Positions 10,442-18,718 of a stretch of DNA of 64,000 bases are shown piece after piece (positions within the stretch are counted from its first letter, which is position 1; the number at the start of each line of letters is the position of its first letter). Below the pieces are notes generated by a model. The model saw nothing but the letters and a program-made list of their open reading frames with translations. It was not told the origin of the DNA and did not search any database. Source of the stretch: Methylobacterium sp. R2-1 (GTDB taxonomy: Bacteria; Pseudomonadota; Alphaproteobacteria; Rhizobiales; Beijerinckiaceae). The stretch lies in the NCBI RefSeq assembly GCF_014191355.1, contig NZ_JACHWM010000012.1:62001-126000 (forward strand), read 5' to 3'. A program made the translations under genes and the position numbers.

Positions 10442-10672
10442 TCAGCGCTGCATGTCGCGGAAGCTGCAGTACCCGCGAAAACTCTGGTAGCCCGCCGGGC
10501 AGCGGCGGACGCAGGCTCCGGCCGCGTATTTCAGCGGCGGGCGGCAGGTGTTGCGGAAGCGCTGCTCGCCGAACAGGTAGGATTGGGCCGGGCCGGCCGA
10601 AGCCGGTGCCGGAGCAGTGAAGGAACCGGCACCGGCGAGCAGCAGAAGGGCAGCGAGGAGGCGGCGCGGCAT
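10442..10672 (-). CDS. small secreted cysteine-containing protein
   Basis: Predicted exported protein of 76 residues. MPRRLLAALLLLAGAGSF gives a clear signal peptide with a likely cleavage after PASA. The mature part is about 50 residues, with four cysteines in CRPP...CVRRCPAGYQSFRGYC, suggesting two disulfides. ATG at 10672 is chosen because it starts the signal peptide; upstream in-frame codons only add a hydrophilic stretch. The gene lies just upstream of the riboswitch on the same strand and is probably a separate unit. No function is recognised. Confidence 0.6.
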   Translation of the reverse strand: MPRRLLAALLLLAGAGSFTAPAPASAGPAQSYLFGEQRFRNTCRPPLKYAAGACVRRCPAGYQSFRGYCSFRDMQR

Positions 10673-10780
10673 GATGGCAGTGTTCCGTAAAAGCTGGAGC
10701 AACGCGCCGTCCTGCATCGGGTTCGCAGCGGCCGCCGGCCACGGCTTGACATCTGCCGGGCACCGTCGCCTTCAGGCGCC

Positions 10781-11932
10781 ATGTCGCCGAACCCCCTGAC
10801 CAGCCTCGACGCCTTCGCCGCGGACAAGCTTGCCAGCCTTGAAGCCTCCGCTCTGCGCCGGCGGCTGGCCGTGACCGCCCGCGGTCCCGAAGCGGCGGCG
10901 GAGCGAAACGGCCGCGCCCTCGTCTCGTTCTCCTGCAACGACTATCTCGGCCTCGCCCACGATCCGCGGGTGATCGCGGCGGCCTCGGAGGCGCTGGCGC
11001 GCTACGGCGCGGGCGCGGGCGCCTCGCGGCTGGTGACCGGCAATTCGCCCCCGCTCGCGGCGCTGGAGGAGCGGCTTGCCCGGCACAAGGGCAAGGAGGC
11101 GGCCCTCGTCTTCGGCTCCGGCTATCTCGCCAATCTCGGCATCGCCCCGGCCCTCGTCGGCGCAGGCGACCTGATCCTGATCGACGAACTCGGCCATTCC
11201 TGCCTGTTCGCGGGCGCGAAGATGTCGGGCGCGCAGGTCGTGCGCTTCGCCCATAACGACCTGGCGGCGTTGCGCGGGCTTCTCGCCGAGCATCGCGGCG
11301 CGGCGCGGCGGGCGCTGATCCTGACCGAGCGGGTGTTCAGCATGGACGGCGACCGGGCGCCGCTCCCCGAGATCCTGGCGCTCGCGGACGACTACGATGC
11401 CTGGACGCTGGTGGACGACGCCCACGGCCTCGGCGTGGTCGAGCCCGGCCTGCGAGCCCCCCTCGAAATGGGGACGCTGTCGAAGACGCTGGGCTCCTAC
11501 GGCGGGTATCTCTGTGCGTCGCGGCCCGTGATCGATCTGCTGACCAGCCGGGCGCGCAGTCTCGTCTATACCACCGGCCTACCGCCGGCTTCCGCCGCCG
11601 CGGCGCTCGCCGCCCTGGAGATCGTCGAGGCGGAGCCGGAGCGCGCCGCCCGGCCGCTGGCGCTCGCCCGCCGCTTCACCGCACGGCTCGGCCTGACCGA
11701 AGCGATGAGCCCGATCGTGCCCGTCCTCGTCGGCGAAGCGGAGGCAGCGCTCGCTCTCTCGGCGGCGTTGGAGGCCCGCGGTTTCCTCGTCGTCGCCATT
11801 CGCCCGCCGACGGTCGCATCCGGCACCGCGCGCCTGCGGGTCGCCTTCTCGGCGGCCCATGACGAGGGGCAGGTCGATGCCCTGGCCGAGGCCGTCGCCG
11901 AACTGGGTCCCGATTGCGTCCGCGCCGGCTGA
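10781..11932 (+). CDS. bioF: 8-amino-7-oxononanoate synthase
   Basis: PLP-dependent alpha-oxoamine synthase of 383 residues that condenses pimeloyl thioester with alanine, the first committed ring-forming step of biotin synthesis. FSCNDYLGLAHDPRV near residue 50, GAGASRLVTGNSP, LTERVFSMDGD, LVDDAHGLGVVE (D212, H215) and the PLP lysine in GTLSKTLGSYGGY (K235) are all present. Other members of the family (Kbl, HemA) differ around the lysine, so BioF is favoured. It converges on the NlpC/P60 gene with seven bases between stop codons. Confidence 0.92.
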   Translation: MSPNPLTSLDAFAADKLASLEASALRRRLAVTARGPEAAAERNGRALVSFSCNDYLGLAHDPRVIAAASEALARYGAGAGASRLVTGNSPPLAALEERLARHKGKEAALVFGSGYLANLGIAPALVGAGDLILIDELGHSCLFAGAKMSGAQVVRFAHNDLAALRGLLAEHRGAARRALILTERVFSMDGDRAPLPEILALADDYDAWTLVDDAHGLGVVEPGLRAPLEMGTLSKTLGSYGGYLCASRPVIDLLTSRARSLVYTTGLPPASAAAALAALEIVEAEPERAARPLALARRFTARLGLTEAMSPIVPVLVGEAEAALALSAALEARGFLVVAIRPPTVASGTARLRVAFSAAHDEGQVDALAEAVAELGPDCVRAG

Positions 11933-11943
11933 GTGTCTCTCAG
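11929..11943. terminator. palindrome holding both stop codons of a convergent pair
   Basis: CTGAG-TGTCT-CTCAG is a perfect 5-bp inverted repeat around a 5-base centre. The TGA of bioF lies in the left arm and the complementary TCA, the stop of the minus-strand hydrolase, in the right arm. It is short for a terminator and has no T tract. Confidence 0.4.
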
Positions 11944-12800
11944 GCGATCGGATCGAGCCGCCTGATCGAGGTGACGGCGCCGAAGCTCTTGACGGCGATG
12001 CGCTCGACCGCTTCGCGCAAGGGTTCGATCGCTACCGCCATGTGGTGACCGTTGGCATGGATCAGCCGGTCGGCGTCGAGCATCAGCCCGACATGGCCCT
12101 TCCAGAACACGAGGTCGCCGCGGAGCAAGCCGTCGAGCCCCGGTGGCAGGGCGTCGCCGAGCGCTCGCTCCTGCTGGTCGGCATCGCGCGGGCAGGCGCG
12201 GCCGGCCGTCTCCAAGCAGAGCTGGACGAGGCCCGAGCAATCGAGGCCGAGGCTGGTGCGTCCGCCCCAGAGATAGGGCGTGCCGAGCAGCCGCTCGGCA
12301 GTCGCCGCGTAGTCGGCCTCGGCGGTTCCGAGCGGCACAGCATGACCCGCGAAGACGAAGCCGCCCCCCGCGAGCCGCCAGTACTCGCCCTCTTGCACCT
12401 CGGCCGCGAAGGCTGCGCCGAGGCTCAGATGGGCCACGTGCGGGCGCTTCAGGTCGGGCGCCGGATAGACGAAGGTGCGCAAGGCGGCGACCCGGTGGGT
12501 CGGCGCGGGATCGGCCGGCCCCAAAGCCGCCTCCGGCAGGTAACCGACATAGCCGTCGCGGGCGATCTGGACCCAGGCGAGGCCGTCACGACGCTCGAAC
12601 ACCGTCACCGCGTCGCCCATCACCGCCTCGGTCTCGAGCCCGGCCTCGAGACGCGGCGCGCGGCGTAAGGGGGCGGAGGGCACGACGACCCGCGCCGGCT
12701 CGCCCGCAACGTAGCGCTCCGCAGCGACGACGCTCTTCAGGCGGATGTCGGCGAGGTCGGGCCGGGCCGGGGTGAGGCGGGGATCAGGGGTGTCTGGCAT
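11940..12800 (-). CDS. NlpC/P60 family peptidoglycan hydrolase with SH3-like domains
   Basis: Protein of about 286 residues with a C-terminal NlpC/P60 cysteine-peptidase domain, predicted to cut peptide cross-links in murein. The catalytic Cys is in LGLDCSGLVQLC (C188), the His in WKGHVGLML (H236), and a third polar residue in RLIHANG. The GTPYLWGGRTS segment ahead of the Cys is typical. Two bacterial SH3-like regions precede it (about 45-95 and 105-160). No signal peptide is visible, as in many alphaproteobacterial members. The ATG at 12800 is preferred since MPDTPDPRLTPARPDLADIR looks like the conserved N-terminus; the ribosome site is weak. Confidence 0.85.
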   Translation of the reverse strand: MPDTPDPRLTPARPDLADIRLKSVVAAERYVAGEPARVVVPSAPLRRAPRLEAGLETEAVMGDAVTVFERRDGLAWVQIARDGYVGYLPEAALGPADPAPTHRVAALRTFVYPAPDLKRPHVAHLSLGAAFAAEVQEGEYWRLAGGGFVFAGHAVPLGTAEADYAATAERLLGTPYLWGGRTSLGLDCSGLVQLCLETAGRACPRDADQQERALGDALPPGLDGLLRGDLVFWKGHVGLMLDADRLIHANGHHMAVAIEPLREAVERIAVKSFGAVTSIRRLDPIA

Positions 12801-13113
12801 CGCGGGGTTCGTGACTGGCGCAGGATCGGGGCAGGATTCGGGATGCAGCTTTACACTGCGTCTGATTTCCACGGATCATGATCAGCCGAAGAGACGATCA
12901 CTCCATTTGCTGCGTCGCCGCGACACTATGACTATCTCGGGTCGGAGGCGCGGGACGGCCTCGTCAACGAATGTGCTGGCGAAGTTCCGGATCGGCGCGC
13001 ATCCTGCATGCTCGACGAGCGGGGCGTCCGCCCGGCAGCCATGCGGCCGGCGGTCCGTCACGTCCGATTTGTGTGCAATGCACAAACCGGACGGGCCGTC
13101 CTATGATCGGTGC
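12801..13113. other. divergent intergenic region with a possible leaderless promoter
   Basis: This gap separates the minus-strand NlpC/P60 gene from the small plus-strand gene at 13114. It holds the inverted repeat TTTGTG-TGCAATG-CACAAA at 13068-13086 and a TATGAT hexamer at 13102-13107. No reading frame in it looks coding. Confidence 0.5.
13079..13107 (+). promoter_or_regulatory. possible sigma-70 type promoter giving a leaderless mRNA
   Basis: TATGAT at 13102-13107 matches a -10 box and TGCACA at 13079-13084, 17 bases upstream, is a 4 of 6 match to TTGACA. Transcription would start within a base or two of the ATG at 13114, giving a leaderless message. This would explain the absence of a ribosome site. 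The inverted repeat at 13068-13086 overlaps the -35 box and could be an operator. All of this is inference from short motifs. Confidence 0.35.
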
Positions 13114-13485
13114 ATGAAGACCGCGAGTCGTGCCGTGAAGAAAACGCCCAAGAGCTTCCAGGATCTGCCTCCGATCCGGGTGCGGCGCGAGCCGCCCACG
13201 GTGGCCGAGGCGGTTGCCGCCGCCCAGGATCTGGCCGACGACGTCGAGCAGCAGGTGGAGATCGCTTGCGGACTGATCGGCCTCGGCCCGGACGAGGTGC
13301 GCCCGCACGTGGTCGCCGCCGCCAAGGCCGCGGCAGCACGGCCCGCCCACCGTCCCCAGGAGCAGCGCATCCTGGCCCCGACGAGCCCCAACCGCGCACC
13401 GCCGCGCGCCGTCATCGTCGAGCGTCGCAGCCGCCCGACGGTGGTAGTCGAGCGCCGCAGCCGGCCCCTCGACCCGCGCCGCTGA
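13114..13485 (+). CDS. conserved hypothetical protein with basic Pro/Arg tail
   Basis: Predicted cytoplasmic protein of 123 residues. The middle part (about 28-75, PTVAEAVAAAQDLADDVEQQVEIACGL followed by GLGPDEVRPHVV) looks helical and soluble. The tail is basic and disordered, with a twice-repeated VERRSRP motif. The ATG at 13114 has no ribosome site; an in-frame ATG at 13078 would add 12 residues. It converges on the SDR gene with four bases between stops. I do not recognise its function. Confidence 0.6.
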   Translation: MKTASRAVKKTPKSFQDLPPIRVRREPPTVAEAVAAAQDLADDVEQQVEIACGLIGLGPDEVRPHVVAAAKAAAARPAHRPQEQRILAPTSPNRAPPRAVIVERRSRPTVVVERRSRPLDPRR

Positions 13486-13489
13486 GGCG

Positions 13490-14176
13490 TCACCAGGGCA
13501 GCGTCTCGCCCCGGTAATCGAGAAAGGCGAGATCGGTCCGTCCGGCCCTCGCCTCAATCACGTCCGCCAGCCCGACCGCGCTCGTTTCCACATCGAGGTC
13601 GGCGCCCGCGCCTCCCATGTCGGTAGCGACCCAACCCGGATGCAGCAGCAGCACGCCGAAGTCGCGGTCGGCGTGGCGCGCCGCGAAGCTTCGGACGTTG
13701 GTGTTCAGCGCCGCCTTGCTGGCCCGGTAGTTCTCCCAGCCGCCCTCGGTGTTGAGCCCGACGCTGCCAAGCACCGAGGACATGAAGGCAAGCGTGCCAC
13801 CGGGCGCCAGCCTGTCGCGGAAGAGGTCCGCAAACAGGATCGGGCTCACCGCATTGGTGAGATAGACCTGCGCGTGGACCGCGCGCGACACCGCGTGGAG
13901 CGGCCGGTCCGCCTCCATCAGAACGCCGGCCACCACGAAGACGAGATCGAATTTTTCGTCCCTCAGCCGTTCGTGCAGGGCAGCGATCGAGGCGTCCTCG
14001 TCGATGTCCACCGTCTCGATCCGCACGCCCTGCGCCGCGAGCCGTTCGAGCCCGGGCGCGGCCCCGCGCCGGGTTGCGGTGACCTGCCAGCCGCGCCGCA
14101 GGAAGGTCTCGGCGAGGCCGAGCCCGAGACCGCGAGAAGCGCCGACGATGAGGGCGTGTCTTTGAGAATGGGTCAT
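13490..14176 (-). CDS. short-chain dehydrogenase/reductase
   Basis: Classical SDR of 228 residues. The nucleotide-binding GASRGLGLG lies at about 12-20 and the catalytic Tyr and Lys in NYRASKAALN (Y150, K154), with Ser in FMSSVLGS. The GWVATDMGG segment after the active site resembles the C-factor/csgA-like branch of SDRs, which often act on small carbonyl compounds or have signalling roles. The substrate cannot be told. Neither neighbour suggests a pathway. Confidence 0.85.
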   Translation of the reverse strand: MTHSQRHALIVGASRGLGLGLAETFLRRGWQVTATRRGAAPGLERLAAQGVRIETVDIDEDASIAALHERLRDEKFDLVFVVAGVLMEADRPLHAVSRAVHAQVYLTNAVSPILFADLFRDRLAPGGTLAFMSSVLGSVGLNTEGGWENYRASKAALNTNVRSFAARHADRDFGVLLLHPGWVATDMGGAGADLDVETSAVGLADVIEARAGRTDLAFLDYRGETLPW

Positions 14177-14240
14177 AATGGCTCGTTCGCGTTCGCATCG
14201 GCCGGTGCCGGGCGGCCCTATGCTCAGCCTCGGGGCTCGA

Positions 14241-14957
14241 TCAATCCCCCGTCTGCACCGACCATGTCGCGTGGCGCACCTCGGGCTGCTTCTCCAGATC
14301 GGCCACCACGGCGTCGAGATCCTTGGAATGCGCCGTCCGTGCGGTGAGGGTGGCGATCACGTCCACGGTGGTCTCGCCGCGCTCCTCCACCTCCGTCGTG
14401 CCGACGGGATAGTCCGCCGCCTCCAGGCGCTCCACCAGCAGGTCGCGGGCGAGACCGGCGGATTCGGCCGGCACCGTCACCTGCACTTCGTAGATCGCCT
14501 CCGTCGCATTCTCGTCGATGGGGATGCGGTCGATGAGGTTGACGAGCGGGCGCAGCAGCGTGTTGCCGGCGAGGATGGCAAGGGTGACGAAGCAGGCCTC
14601 CAGCGGCAGGTCGGCTCCGGCGAAGGCGCCCACGGCCGCCGAGCACCAGAGGGTCGCGGCGGTGTTGAGGCCGCGCACATTCATCCCCTCCTTCATGATG
14701 ACGCCCGCGCCGAGGAAGCCGATGCCGGAGACGACGTAGGCCACGACGCGGGTCGCCCCGTCACCGCCGGTCAGCCGCATGCCGAGATCGACGAAGGCGG
14801 CCGCGCCCAGCGCCACCAGCACGGCGGTGCGCAGCCCGGCGCTGCGCTGCCGGTACTGCCGCTCGACCCCGATCAGGGTGCCGAGGCCGAAGGCGACCGC
14901 GAGGCTGATCCCGGAATTCAGGGCTTCGGGCGTGGGGAAGGGAAAGGGGCCGGGCAT
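14241..14957 (-). CDS. MgtC/SapB family membrane protein
   Basis: Inner-membrane protein of 238 residues with four or five hydrophobic segments in the first 140 residues (LGTLIGVERQYRQRSAGLRT is the family signature loop, then GIGFLGAGVIMKEG and GLNTAATLWCSAAVGAFAG) and a soluble ACT-like C-terminal domain (about 155-238). MgtC relatives affect magnesium homeostasis and modulate the F-ATPase; the fusion to an ACT-like tail is common in proteobacteria. It is divergent to the MoxR operon, with about 220 bases between. Confidence 0.87.
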   Translation of the reverse strand: MPGPFPFPTPEALNSGISLAVAFGLGTLIGVERQYRQRSAGLRTAVLVALGAAAFVDLGMRLTGGDGATRVVAYVVSGIGFLGAGVIMKEGMNVRGLNTAATLWCSAAVGAFAGADLPLEACFVTLAILAGNTLLRPLVNLIDRIPIDENATEAIYEVQVTVPAESAGLARDLLVERLEAADYPVGTTEVEERGETTVDVIATLTARTAHSKDLDAVVADLEKQPEVRHATWSVQTGD

Positions 14958-15178
14958 CGAACCTTACAGGGATCTTTTCGGTGGCGCGCGGTTTTCCCGC
15001 TGTCGCACGAGCGTGACGGTTGCGTGACGAAACGTCACCGATCCGAGCGCAGTCGATCGAATGCGGTCAATTTGCCCGTGGCCAGGACCTTGGCACGGGA
15101 TTGACGCGGCGACCGGGCAGCGGGCACACCGGCAGGATTGTGGGAGCCATAAGAATAACCCACGCTGAGGAGACGCGC

Positions 15179-15244
15179 ATGCGGCAGGATCTTTCTCCTG
15201 CAACGATGGCCGAAGCTCGACCGGCGCTAGGGGCGCTGGCATGA
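15179..15244 (+). CDS. 21-codon leader ORF overlapping the MoxR start
   Basis: A short frame (MRQDLSPATM...) with TGAGGAG at a proper distance ahead of its ATG. It ends with a TGA that overlaps the ATG of the MoxR gene (ATGA). This gives translational coupling and provides the only ribosome site near the MoxR start, which itself has none. The peptide has no recognisable motif, so its translation rather than its product may matter. Confidence 0.5.
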   Translation: MRQDLSPATMAEARPALGALA

Positions 15245-16233
15245 GCGTCGAGGCACTCGCCCGGCCCGCGGCGACGGCACCCGTCCGCGACCGCATCCTC
15301 CAGCTTCGCGACGGACTGAGCCACGGGCTGATCGGCGCCGACAAGCTGGTTGAACGCCTGCTGATCGGGCTGCTGACCGGTGGCCACCTGCTGATCGAGG
15401 GCGCACCGGGGCTCGCCAAGACCCGCGCGGTCAAGCGCCTGTCGGACGGGCTCGACGGCTCCTTCGCTCGCGTGCAGTGCACGCCCGACCTGATGCCGGC
15501 CGATCTCACCGGCACCACCGTCTGGCGCCAGGATGCGGGCACCTTCGAGTTCCTGCCCGGTCCCCTGTTCCACTCGCTGATCCTCGTCGACGAGGTGAAC
15601 CGTGCCCCGCCCAAGGTGCAGTCGGCGCTGCTGGAGGCGATGGCGGAGGGGCAGATCACCGTCTCAGGCCATACCCACCGCCTGCCCGACCCTTTCATGG
15701 TGGTGGCGACGCAGAACCCGATCGAGCACGCGGGCACCTTCCCACTGCCCGAAGCGCAGCTCGACCGCTTTCTGCTCCACGTCGTCGTCGAGATGCCGGA
15801 CGAGGCCTCCGAGCGCCGCATCCTCGATCTCGTCGAGGGCGAGCTGAACCACCACGCCGAGGCGATGCCGGTGAAGCTCTCGGTCGCCGAGGTGATCGCC
15901 GCCCGCGAGGCCGCGCTCGCCACCTACGTCTCGCCGGCGCTCAAGGACTATCTCGTGCGTCTCGTGGCCGGCACCCGCGGCGACAGCGTGGCACCGGACC
16001 TGCGCGCGGCGATCGAGCACCCGGCCTCTCCGCGCGGGACACTCGCCCTGATGGTCGCCGGCAAAGCGAGGGCCTACCTGCACGGCCGTGACCACGTCGT
16101 GCCCGAGGACATCGCGGAGCTCGCCGCCGACGCCCTTTCGCACCGCATCGGCCTGACCTGGCGCGCGGCGGCCGAGGGGCGTACCACGCGGGGCATCATC
16201 GGCGGGCTGGTCGAGCGGACGCGGGCGCTGTAG
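15241..16233 (+). CDS. MoxR family AAA+ ATPase
   Basis: AAA+ chaperone-like ATPase of 330 residues that usually works with VWA-domain proteins to mature or insert metals into target complexes. Walker A GAPGLAKT is at residues 54-61, Walker B LILVDEVNRAPPK follows near 118, and sensor 1 is ATQNPIEHAGTFPLPEAQLDRF. It heads a seven-gene operon (MoxR, DUF58, DUF4381-like, two VWA proteins, TPR, BatD) with gaps of 6 bases or less, apart from about 48 bases before the third gene. The layout matches aerotolerance (Bat) operons and also mxaRSACKL of methanol dehydrogenase maturation, but no dehydrogenase genes lie here. Confidence 0.92.
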   Translation: MSVEALARPAATAPVRDRILQLRDGLSHGLIGADKLVERLLIGLLTGGHLLIEGAPGLAKTRAVKRLSDGLDGSFARVQCTPDLMPADLTGTTVWRQDAGTFEFLPGPLFHSLILVDEVNRAPPKVQSALLEAMAEGQITVSGHTHRLPDPFMVVATQNPIEHAGTFPLPEAQLDRFLLHVVVEMPDEASERRILDLVEGELNHHAEAMPVKLSVAEVIAAREAALATYVSPALKDYLVRLVAGTRGDSVAPDLRAAIEHPASPRGTLALMVAGKARAYLHGRDHVVPEDIAELAADALSHRIGLTWRAAAEGRTTRGIIGGLVERTRAL

Positions 16234-16238
16234 CCGTC

Positions 16239-17168
16239 ATGACCGCGACCGCGGCGCCTACGAGCGACCCGACCGACGCCCCCGGCATCCATCTCTCCGG
16301 CGCCGGGCTGATGAGCCTGCGCCACCTCGCGCGGCGCGGCGTCTCGCCCTCGACGCGGACGATCGCCGGGCTGCCCGGCGGCATCGTCACACGCAAACGC
16401 GGGCGCGGCTCGGAGCCGGACGATGTGCGGCCCTGGTCCGAGGGCGACGACCGCCGCTTCATCGACCGCAACGCCACCGCCCGCACCGGCGAACTGCACG
16501 TGCGCACGCACCACGACGAGCGCGACCGCGCCGTGGTGCTGCTTGCCGATTTCCGGCCCTCGATGCTGTTCGGGACGCGCCGGGCGCTGCGCTCGATCGC
16601 GGCGGCGGAGGCGCTGACGCTGCTCGGCTGGCGCATCGTCGGCGATGGCGGGCGCATCGGCCTGATCGCGGCAGGCGCGGGGGAGCCCTCGGTGGTCCGT
16701 CCGGCCGGCGGCGAGCGGGCGATGACCGCCGTCACCGGGGCGCTGGCCCATGCCCATGCCGCCGCGCTCGCAGGACCCGCGATGGACGACCCGCCGCTCA
16801 CCGACACGCTGGCGCTTGCCCGCTCGCTGCTGCCCTCCGGCGGGCACCTCGTCTTCGCGAGCGCCCTCGACACGCCGGGACCGGATTTCGAGAGCCTGAT
16901 CACCGCGTTGGCCGAGCGGCTCTCGATCCGCCTGCTGCTGGTCAGCGATGCCTTCGAGCGCGCCCGGCCGCCCGGCCTCTACCCCTACGCCCTGCCGGGC
17001 GGAGATCGCGGCACCGTCCATGCCCGCCGCGGGGCACCGGCCGTCGACGAGATCGACCCTCGCCTCGCCCGCCTCCATGCCTGCGGCGTCGAGGGCCTGC
17101 GCATCGATGTCGAGGCCGGGCCGGAGAGCTACGCCCCTCTGATGGAGCGGCTCGATGCGGTGTTGTGA
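16239..17168 (+). CDS. DUF58 domain protein of the MoxR operon
   Basis: Protein of 309 residues with the DUF58 signature GSEPDDVRPWSEGDDRRFIDRNATARTG in shortened form around residues 57-84, followed by a VWA-like fold: VLLADFRPSMLFG takes the place of the MIDAS loop. It starts six bases after the MoxR gene. DUF58 proteins are constant partners of MoxR ATPases and are thought to link the ATPase to the membrane VWA proteins. No membrane segment is seen. Confidence 0.85.
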   Translation: MTATAAPTSDPTDAPGIHLSGAGLMSLRHLARRGVSPSTRTIAGLPGGIVTRKRGRGSEPDDVRPWSEGDDRRFIDRNATARTGELHVRTHHDERDRAVVLLADFRPSMLFGTRRALRSIAAAEALTLLGWRIVGDGGRIGLIAAGAGEPSVVRPAGGERAMTAVTGALAHAHAAALAGPAMDDPPLTDTLALARSLLPSGGHLVFASALDTPGPDFESLITALAERLSIRLLLVSDAFERARPPGLYPYALPGGDRGTVHARRGAPAVDEIDPRLARLHACGVEGLRIDVEAGPESYAPLMERLDAVL

Positions 17169-17216
17169 GAGGCCCGCCTCCCATCCCTCGCGGGGCGGCG
17201 GGCAGGTGCGACATCC

Positions 17217-17693
17217 ATGACTGCTCCCGCCCCCGACCTGTCGGCTCTGCGCGGCCTGCATCTCCCCACCGGAGGCAACAGTGCGGTGCAGCCCGAGATG
17301 GTGGCCGCCATCGTCCTCGGCTTCGCTCTCGCGCTGCTCGTCGGCCTGATCCGCCTGCTCCGCGCGCGGCGCGGCGCCTCTCTGCGCCGGGCCGCTCTGC
17401 GGGAGCTGGCGCTCGCCTCGCAGCTGGAGCCTGAAGCGCGGCGCGTCGCGCAGGCCCGACTCCTGCGCCGGGTGGTCCGCACGCTGAAGGGCGAAGAGGC
17501 GGCGCGCACCCGCGGCCCCGCCTGGGCCGCAACGCTCGATACCACCTTCGCCACCGACTTCTTCCGCAACGGCCCGGGTCGCGTCTTCGCCGACGATCTC
17601 TATCGGCGGCCAAAGAGCGTCGATCCCACGGCCGTCGATCCCGCCGCCATCGATGCCGGTCTCGGCCGCATGCTCTCACAGATCCGGGCCTGA
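17217..17693 (+). CDS. DUF4381-like single-span membrane protein
   Basis: Protein of 158 residues with a short N-terminal part, one transmembrane segment (about 28-47, MVAAIVLGFALALLVGLIRL) and a basic, helical cytoplasmic domain. Size, topology and the place between DUF58 and the first VWA gene match DUF4381 proteins (MxaK/BatE-like small subunits) of MoxR operons. The assignment rests mainly on position and topology. Confidence 0.7.
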   Translation: MTAPAPDLSALRGLHLPTGGNSAVQPEMVAAIVLGFALALLVGLIRLLRARRGASLRRAALRELALASQLEPEARRVAQARLLRRVVRTLKGEEAARTRGPAWAATLDTTFATDFFRNGPGRVFADDLYRRPKSVDPTAVDPAAIDAGLGRMLSQIRA

Positions 17694-17698
17694 CACGA

Positions 17699-18718
17699 AT
17701 GCCCGCCTGGTTCACGGCCCTGCTCTCCGCCTTCGACTTCGCGACGCCGCTCGCCCTGCTGCTTCTTCCCCTGCCGCTCGCCGCCCGGCTGATCCCGCCG
17801 GAGCGCGAGGGTGGCAGCGGCGCCCTGCGCGTTCCCCCCTCCCTGATCGGGGGAGCCGAGCGGGCGGAGAGCATCGCCGCCCGCGGACGGCGGCGCCTCT
17901 GGCTCATCGGAACGCTCTGGACGGCCCTTGTCGTCGCGCTCGCCGGTCCCCGCCTCGTGCTGCCCGCGACCGCGCTGCCGGCTTCTGCCCGAGAGATCGT
18001 GCTCGCCCTCGATCTCTCGGGCAGCATGGAGCGCAAGGACTTTTCTCTCGACGGTAAGACGGTAAGCCGGCTCGCTGCGGTGAAGCGCGTCGGCGCCGAG
18101 TTCATCCGCCGTCGGGCGGGCGACCGCATTGGCCTCGTCGAGTTCGCCGATCAGGCCTACGTCGCCGCAGCCCCCACCTTCGACACCGCGACCGTCGCCC
18201 GCACCCTGGAAGAAGCCACAATCGGCCTCCTGGGGCGCTCCACCGGCATTGGCGACGGGCTCGGCCTCGCCCTCAAGCGTCTCGCTCCGGCTCAGGTCGC
18301 GGCGGCCGAGGGCGGGGGGCCGCCCCCGTCCCGCGACAAGGTCGTGATTCTGCTCTCGGACGGTGCGAACAATGCCGGACAGACCGCGCCCAAGGACGTG
18401 GCTGCACTGGCGAAAGAGCTCGGCGTGCGCGTCTACACCATCGCGCTCGGGCCGATCGACATGGCCGACAACCCCAACAACGAGCAGGACGTGGTCGATG
18501 TCGAGACCCTGCGGGCCATGGCTGAGGCCAGCGGCGGCCGGGCGTTTCGCGTGAAGACGACCGACGACCTGGAGAGCGTGGCCAACGCCATCGACGAGCT
18601 GGAGGGCGGGCGCGCCAAGGCGCCGCCATTGCCGCTGCGGCGCGACCTCTGGCCGTGGCCGGCGGCGCTCGCCTTTCTCTGCGCCTGCGGGCTCCTGGCG
18701 ACGCGGCGCCGGACATGA
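17699..18718 (+). CDS. batA: BatA-type VWA membrane protein
   Basis: Membrane-anchored VWA protein of 339 residues. Two N-terminal hydrophobic segments (about 17-33 and 66-84) precede the VWA domain, whose metal site reads ALDLSGSM (D105, S107, S109), a complete DxSxS MIDAS. ILLSDGANNAG carries the later acidic residue. A C-terminal transmembrane helix lies at about 313-331. It starts five bases after the previous stop and overlaps the next gene by four (ATGA). Confidence 0.88.
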   Translation: MPAWFTALLSAFDFATPLALLLLPLPLAARLIPPEREGGSGALRVPPSLIGGAERAESIAARGRRRLWLIGTLWTALVVALAGPRLVLPATALPASAREIVLALDLSGSMERKDFSLDGKTVSRLAAVKRVGAEFIRRRAGDRIGLVEFADQAYVAAAPTFDTATVARTLEEATIGLLGRSTGIGDGLGLALKRLAPAQVAAAEGGGPPPSRDKVVILLSDGANNAGQTAPKDVAALAKELGVRVYTIALGPIDMADNPNNEQDVVDVETLRAMAEASGGRAFRVKTTDDLESVANAIDELEGGRAKAPPLPLRRDLWPWPAALAFLCACGLLATRRRT

